A DNA stretch of 27,709 nucleotides from CAZRDB01 sp964598695 (GTDB lineage: Bacteria; Armatimonadota; Zipacnadia; UBA1398), in NCBI GenBank assembly GCA_964598695.1, contig CAZRDB010000051.1:1-27709 (forward strand), in the 5' to 3' direction. Every line of letters starts with the position of its first letter. Positions within the stretch are counted from its first letter, which is position 1. A model generated the notes under the pieces. The model was not told the DNA's origin and made no database searches. It worked only from the letters and a program-made list of their open reading frames with translations. A program made the position numbers and the translations under genes. Of the stretch, positions 23,093 through 27,709 are shown piece after piece.

Positions 23093-24069
23093 CTACTGTC
23101 CGCGCATCTTGAAGCGCCCCATGGCGCGGAACTTGGCGTAGCGCTCCTCGACCAGCACCTCGGGCTCCTTGGTGAGGAGCCGGTCGAGGTGGTCGCAGAG
23201 AGCCGTCTTGAGCGTGTCGGCCATCGCCGGACCGTCGTAGTGGGCGCCGCCGAGGGGCTCGGGGATGATCGAGTCGATCACGCCGAACTCGAGCGCGTCC
23301 TGGGCCGTGATCTTGAGCAGCTCGGCCGCCTTCTGGACCTGCTCCGGCGCCGCGTTCTTGTACAGGATGGCCGCGAAGCCCTCGGGCGGGATGACGGAGT
23401 AGATCGCGTACTCGAGCATCAGCACCACGTCGCCCACGCCGATGCCGATCGCGCCGCCACTGCCGCCCTCGCCGGTCACGCAGACCACGACGGGCACACG
23501 GAGGCGGGCCATCTGGAGCTGGGTCGCCGCGATCGCCTCGCTGATCCCGCGGGCCTCGGCGTCGTACAGGCACTGGGCCGCCGGCGTGTCGACGAAGCTG
23601 ACGACGGGCATTCCCAGACGCTCGGCCATCTCCATCAGGCGCTGGGCCTTGCGGTAGGCCTCGGGGTTGCTGCTCCCGAAGTTGCGCTCCTGCCGCTCCT
23701 TGGTGGTGCGCCCCTTCTGGTGGCCGAGCACCATCACGCCCCGGCCGTTGAGGAGCGCCGGCCCGCCCACGAGCGACTGGTCGTCGCCGAACCGGCGGTC
23801 GCCGTGCAGCTCCACGAAGTCGTCGAAGATGTGGGCGATGTAGTCGAGGGTGTAGGGGCGGTTGGGGTGGCGGGCGATGAGCACCTTGCGCCACGGGGTC
23901 AGATCCTGGACGACGCGCGCCTTCTCCTGCTCGATGCGCCCCTGGAGGTCGGCCACCTGGTCAGAGACATCCGTGTCGTCCTCGGTCTGGCGGCGCAGTA
24001 GGCCGTCCAGCTCCTCCTGGAGCTGACGGATGTCTTCCTCGAACGGTAACCAGCGCGAGGCGGCGAACT

Positions 24070-24073
<4 letters not shown>
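23093..24073 (-). CDS. accA: acetyl-CoA carboxylase carboxyltransferase subunit alpha
   Basis: About 326 residues. It forms the carboxyltransferase with AccD, moving CO2 from carboxybiotin to acetyl-CoA in the first step of fatty-acid synthesis. Visible motifs are TPWRKVLIARHPNRPYTLDY, DFVELHGDRRFGDD, GHQKGRTTKER and GEGGSGGAIGIGVGD. The N-terminal helix region is FEEDIRQLQEELDGLLRR. The best start is TTG at 24073, whose TTGA overlaps the accD stop and which has AAGGAG 9 nt upstream. The GTG at 24082 is only 2 nt from that site. The accD-accA arrangement shows one operon. Confidence 0.95.
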
Positions 24074-24912
<839 letters not shown>

Positions 24913-24948
24913 CAGGCGCTCCCTCCGCGCCGCCCCGTCGCGAGGCCG

Positions 24949-24977
24949 ACTGTAGCTTCGACCCCGCCCCCTGTCAA
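24949..24977 (-). promoter_or_regulatory. sigma70-type promoter for accDA
   Basis: On the minus strand, TTGACA (24977-24972, perfect -35), a 17-bp spacer, and TACAGT (24954-24949). Transcription would start near 24942, giving an approximately 30-nt leader before the accD ATG. Confidence 0.75.
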
Positions 24978-25099
24978 GCCGCCCCGCCCCCGCGCGCGTG
25001 AGCCCCGCGGGGGGCAGCGGACGCCCTCGGAGCGCAGCCGAGGACGGCTCGGCGAGGGAACCGGGGCCGCCGCGCTTCGTCTACGGAGCAGGGCCAAGA

Positions 25100-25128
25100 T
25101 TGAGCCATGCCCCGAAGACCGCTAGAAT
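25100..25128 (+). promoter_or_regulatory. sigma70-type promoter for the TPR-protein gene
   Basis: TTGAGC (-35, 25100-25105), a 17-bp spacer, and TAGAAT (-10, 25123-25128). Predicted transcription starts near 25135, leaving a leader of about 127 nt before the GTG at 25262. Confidence 0.7.
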
Positions 25129-25136
25129 GGAGCCGT

Positions 25137-25154
25137 CCCGGGCACGGGCCCGGG
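25137..25154 (+). repeat. 7-bp perfect hairpin at the very start of the TPR-gene leader
   Basis: CCCGGGC (25137-25143), loop ACGG, GCCCGGG (25148-25154). It begins within a few nucleotides of the predicted transcription start, so it may protect the 5' end of the mRNA. The role is inference. Confidence 0.4.
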
Positions 25155-25261
25155 CTGCTTCCGTAACTCGCGCGGGACCGTGACGGCACACATCCGCGAG
25201 CGCGGTCTCGACGACGCGAGGTTCCGGTCGAGGTGACCCGCTCCGCACAGAGGTGGTACAT

Positions 25262-26656
25262 GTGAACGGAACTCGCAGACTACTCGGCGCCGCGTGCGCG
25301 CTGGCGCTGGGCCTCCTGGGGAGCCTCGCCATGCCGGCCCGCGCCCAGGGCGATCACATCGACGCCGCGATGGGCCCGGTGGCCGAGACCGAGCAGCGCG
25401 TCGAGATCCGCGCCGCCCGGCTCGCGGTGGAGGAGGATCTCGTCCGCCGGTTCCGCGCGGCCTGGAGCCCGGACCAGATCGTCACGGTGCATCCCTTCTC
25501 CCGCTTCGCCGCTGCCTGCGCCTCCTACCGCAACAACGCCGGCGTCGCGCGAAGCCTGCCCTGCGAGAAGTGGGGCGAGTGCAAGGAGTCGGCCAGCGAG
25601 CTGGGCGTGCAGTACCTCGTGCTGATCGAGGTCTCCGCCGGGGCCCCGGCGCCCGAGGGCACGCCGCTGACCTTCGCCTACCAGGTCTACCGCACCAACC
25701 CTGGCGACACGTTCGAGAGCCAGCGCGTCGCGGGCAACAGCGCCGACCTGGCGGGCGCCCTGGCCGCGCTGGCGAGCCGGATCGGTCTGGTCATCGGCTT
25801 CACGCGCGATGCGACCTTCGATGCCGGCATTGCCAGCTCGCCCACGAAGATCGGCTCGGCGTTCAACGACTACTGGCTCGGACGGGGCTACCTCGACCTG
25901 GCCGAGTACGACAAGGCGATCGAGAAGCTGACCCAGGCCCAGCAGGCCGATCCCGAGTTCTCCGATCCGGGCCTGTGGGTGGGCCATGCCTACTTCGCGC
26001 AGGCCGAGGCGGCGCAGCGGGAGGGCGACTGGGACGGCGCGCTCCAGATCCTCGGCCAGGCGATGGCGGTCTACGAGAAGCTCCACGTGACCGGCAAGCT
26101 CGGTGACTCGCTGGCCCTCCGCGCCGAGATCTTCGCGGCCCAGGGCAAGAAGCCGGAGGCCTGGAAGGCGCGCAAGACGGCGGCCCTGATGCGGATCCAG
26201 GACGGCCGCGTCGACGAGGGCTATCGGCTCGCCGAGAGCGTGCGTGCCGAGATGGAGGAGTCGGGAGCCGCGAAGGACCCGGACGTCTACTGGCTGCTCG
26301 GACACGTCCACTGCCTCCGCGCCGGGCTCGAGATCGACATGGGGGCGAACAAGCCCCCGGTCGTCGCCAGCTACCGCACCGGCGAGGAGTTCCTCGAGAC
26401 CGTCCTCGAGCTGGACAAGAACTACGTCCCGGCCCTGATGGACCGCGGCTCGATGTACCTCGACTACGGCAAGCAGTACGATGTCGTCGACAAGGAGCAG
26501 CTCGCGTGGCGCGCCCACTGGCTGGAGCTGGCGCAGCGCGACTTCGAGAACGCCACGATCTGTGACCCCAAGAACGTCGAGGCCTTCGAGCGGATCGGCG
26601 AGTGCCGTCTCGCCCAGGGCGAGTTCGGGCCGAAGCCGACCAAGACCCAGCTCTAG
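25262..26656 (+). CDS. secreted TPR protein, N-terminal part (apparent stop is an assembly error)
   Basis: A signal peptide (NGTRRLLGAACALALGLLGS, then LAMPARA) is followed by a TolB-N-like alpha/beta domain at about res 35-190 (VHPFSRFAAACASYR, LGVQYLVLIEVSAG, GNSADLAGALAALA). TPR-like helical repeats follow (about res 200-465, for example YLDLAEYDKAIEKLTQAQ, ADPEFSDPGLWVGHAYFAQA, DFENATICDPKNVEAFERIG). TPRs mediate protein contacts; the partner is unknown. The GTG at 25262 follows AGAGGTG at 6-7 nt. The TAG at 26654-26656 falls where this contig end aligns with the start of the next contig, whose reading continues through QLDQSV, so the real protein runs on to 27283 (about 640 residues after merging the overlap). 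Confidence 0.8.
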   Translation: MNGTRRLLGAACALALGLLGSLAMPARAQGDHIDAAMGPVAETEQRVEIRAARLAVEEDLVRRFRAAWSPDQIVTVHPFSRFAAACASYRNNAGVARSLPCEKWGECKESASELGVQYLVLIEVSAGAPAPEGTPLTFAYQVYRTNPGDTFESQRVAGNSADLAGALAALASRIGLVIGFTRDATFDAGIASSPTKIGSAFNDYWLGRGYLDLAEYDKAIEKLTQAQQADPEFSDPGLWVGHAYFAQAEAAQREGDWDGALQILGQAMAVYEKLHVTGKLGDSLALRAEIFAAQGKKPEAWKARKTAALMRIQDGRVDEGYRLAESVRAEMEESGAAKDPDVYWLLGHVHCLRAGLEIDMGANKPPVVASYRTGEEFLETVLELDKNYVPALMDRGSMYLDYGKQYDVVDKEQLAWRAHWLELAQRDFENATICDPKNVEAFERIGECRLAQGEFGPKPTKTQL

Positions 26657-26771
26657 CATTCTGACACGCACACCGCAAAGGCGAACACAAAATAAAACCC
26701 CGCCAACAATAACAACAAGCCAAAGGGGGGGGGCCCAGGGCCCCCCCAGGGGGCGAAATAAGGGAGTGGGG
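26657..26771. other. low-quality contig end upstream of the third gap
   Basis: This is A-rich, then homopolymer-rich DNA with no reading frame, unlike the roughly 70% GC of its surroundings. Its first 40 or so bases still align, with many mismatches and small gaps, to 26827-26866 beyond the gap. I read it as base-call error rather than a genuine AT-rich insert. Confidence 0.7.
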
Positions 26772-26781
26772 NNNNNNNNNN
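26772..26781. other. assembly gap (10 N) inside the TPR-protein gene
   Basis: A placeholder between two contig ends that cover the same locus: the sequence around 26618-26655 recurs, with errors, at about 26788-26826. Removing the duplicated part restores one open frame. Confidence 0.95.
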
Positions 26782-26809
26782 TCTGGCCCCGGGCGTGTTC
26801 GGACCGTAG

Positions 26810-27283
26810 CCTACCAAGCCCCAGCTCGATCAGTCGGTCACGCTCACCGGCCAGGCGCTCACGAACTTCATCCGCGGCCTCCAGATCCTCCAGGCCGACG
26901 GGCGGGGCGCCTCGGCCGACGCCGGGCGGCTCATGCTGCGTCTGGGCTCGGCCTACCGGCGCTTGGCCGCGATGGACCCCAAGGCCGGCCTCAACGATGC
27001 CCACGAGACGCTCATGCAGGCCAAGCAGGTCCTCGGCGAGCAGGACCCCGACCCGTGGGTCGAGATCATCCTCGTCTACGTCGACGACCACGACTTCGAC
27101 AGCGCCCGCCGCGCGCACGAGGAGGCGATGGCGGCCGTGCCGTTCCCGCCGCAGCGCCTCCGTGACCTGCGCGACAAGATCGACATCGCCGAGAAGGCCT
27201 GGGACGAGACGAACACCTTCGTCCCCCACCGTCTCGAGGGCACGCGCAAGTGGCCCGGCGCTTCCGGCGACGGCGGCCAGTAG
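26810..27283 (+). CDS. secreted TPR protein, C-terminal part
   Basis: This is a continuation of the gene starting at 25262, in the same frame. It reads PTKPQLDQSVTLTGQALTNF (compare PTKTQL before the gap), then further TPR-like helices (GRLMLRLGSAYRRLAAMDP, LNDAHETLMQAKQVLGEQD, DFDSARRAHEEAMAAVPF), ending WPGASGDGGQ. There is no start codon or ribosome-binding site of its own; an internal ATG at 26933 would begin mid-helix. An in-frame TAG at 26807-26809 corresponds to AAG in the pre-gap copy (at 26636-26638), which again indicates a contig-end error. Confidence 0.75.
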   Translation, partial: PTKPQLDQSVTLTGQALTNFIRGLQILQADGRGASADAGRLMLRLGSAYRRLAAMDPKAGLNDAHETLMQAKQVLGEQDPDPWVEIILVYVDDHDFDSARRAHEEAMAAVPFPPQRLRDLRDKIDIAEKAWDETNTFVPHRLEGTRKWPGASGDGGQ

Positions 27284-27306
27284 CCGCCGCGCACTGCGCG
27301 CGAACA

Positions 27307-27342
27307 CAACGGGCCGGCCCCCGCGAGGGGGCCGGCCCGTTG
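27307..27342. terminator. perfect 16-bp hairpin between convergent genes, probable bidirectional terminator
   Basis: The left arm CAACGGGCCGGCCCCC (27307-27322), loop GCGA, and right arm GGGGGCCGGCCCGTTG (27327-27342) pair without mismatch. The plus-strand loop is a GNRA tetraloop. It sits between the stop of the TPR gene (27283) and the stop of the opposing mannosidase (27367). There is no T-tract on either side, so termination would rely on hairpin strength. Confidence 0.75.
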
Positions 27343-27364
27343 CGATTCCGCGGGTTCCGCGCGG

Positions 27365-27709
27365 CTATGGCGCGAGCCGCACGGCGAAGGTGCGGATCTC
27401 GTAGGGGGCGATGGGGAAGCTCAGCGCGCCGCCGGCAACCGTCGGGGCGGGCCCGTCGGGGCACTCGAGCAGGTTGACCTCGATCGCCTCGGCGAGCGGC
27501 CGCGCGAAGGTCAGCGTCACCGGCCCGCGGCAGTTGGCCCACTCGTAGACGCGGACGATCAGCGCATCGGAGTCCTCCGCCTTCTTCACCGCCTCGACGA
27601 TGACGTGCGCGGCGCTGCAGCGCATCGAGGCGCCCGAGGCGGGCAGTTCACCCGCCGACGGGGCAACGGCGCGACCGAGCATCGGGACATTCAGCTCGTA
27701 GGCCTGCCG
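27365..27709 (-). CDS. alpha-mannosidase (GH38) C-terminal fragment, 5' end beyond window
   Basis: The last 114 residues of a gene that runs off the right edge. They read AYELNVPMLGRAVAP, then HVIVEAVKKAEDSDALIVRV, YEWANCRGPVTLTF and APYEIRTFAVRLAP. This matches the C-terminal beta-domain of glycoside hydrolase family 38 alpha-mannosidases (ELN-P, VE-VKKAED-DGLI-R-YE and PYEI-T patterns), which remove alpha-linked mannose from glycans. The catalytic domain is not in view, so activity cannot be checked. The stop codon is at 27367-27365. Confidence 0.85.
   Translation of the reverse strand, partial: RQAYELNVPMLGRAVAPSAGELPASGASMRCSAAHVIVEAVKKAEDSDALIVRVYEWANCRGPVTLTFARPLAEAIEVNLLECPDGPAPTVAGGALSFPIAPYEIRTFAVRLAP

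Larger units (their letters stand above)
24913..25261. other. divergent intergenic region between accD and the TPR-protein gene
   Basis: This 349-bp stretch holds two back-to-back promoters: accDA on the minus strand (24949-24977) and the TPR gene on the plus strand (25100-25128). It also contains a 7-bp hairpin in the plus-strand leader. Between the promoters (24978-25099) the DNA is GC-rich with no convincing gene or RNA. Confidence 0.6.

Noticed and set aside
26657..26771. AT-rich foreign insert or integration scar
   Set aside because: It borders a gap, has homopolymer runs, and its first part aligns with the start of the next contig, so it is best read as sequence error.

Overview
This is a high-GC (roughly 70%) bacterial scaffold, probably from a metagenome-assembled genome. 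It carries three 10-N placeholders (16781-16790, 19843-19852, 26772-26781). Every gene is bacterial and chromosomal in character. There are no transposases, integrases, phage genes, CRISPR arrays or plasmid functions. The mix suggests an uncultured Gram-negative-type lineage such as Planctomycetota or a neighbouring candidate phylum: type IV pilus ATPases, secreted metalloproteases with PKD or TPR modules, a DUF4855 protein, an anaerobic sulfatase-maturase-like radical SAM enzyme, a GH38 mannosidase, and a split TIGR03960/DUF2344 radical SAM pair. The taxonomic guess is inference only; no rRNA or other taxonomic marker is present.

Layout. (1) 1-4331, minus strand: ribBA, nagB, a radical SAM protein and its DUF2344 partner (cut by the window edge), read in that order. 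(2) 4504-7624, plus strand: recJ, surE and a small secreted glycine-rich protein. (3) 7630-10165: a divergent pair, a single-chain iron-sulfur L-serine dehydratase (minus) and an ornithine-cyclodeaminase-family dehydrogenase (plus), whose start codons lie 34 bp apart. (4) 10170-11621, minus: a secreted zinc metalloprotease with a PKD domain. (5) 11698-16700, plus: a clear sigma70-type promoter, tRNA-Ala(GGC), then three consecutive PilT/PilU-family ATPases and a six-TM protein with a two-CW-like cysteine cluster. (6) 16728-19798, plus: nrdR (broken by a gap), a membrane-anchored metzincin, and an anSME-like radical SAM enzyme translationally coupled to it. (7) 19734-24912, minus: accD-accA, a secreted DUF4855 protein that seems to start at CTG, and a creatininase-family amidohydrolase. 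(8) 25100-27283, plus: a promoter and a secreted TPR protein split artificially by an assembly gap. (9) A perfect 16-bp hairpin, then the C-terminus of an alpha-mannosidase (minus).

Themes: riboflavin, fatty-acid and dNTP regulation housekeeping (ribBA, accDA, nrdR), nucleic-acid maintenance (recJ, surE), amino-acid catabolism (serine dehydratase/OCD), glycan and amide turnover (nagB, GH38, DUF4855, creatininase, anSME), and surface motility. The best candidate for an under-described system is the run of three retraction-type ATPases with a Cys-rich membrane protein, without pilB, pilC or pilin genes alongside. Two of the three gaps have near-duplicate, error-laden contig ends on either side. 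These create false stops and frameshifts in nrdR and the TPR gene; the creatininase frameshift also sits on a gap.
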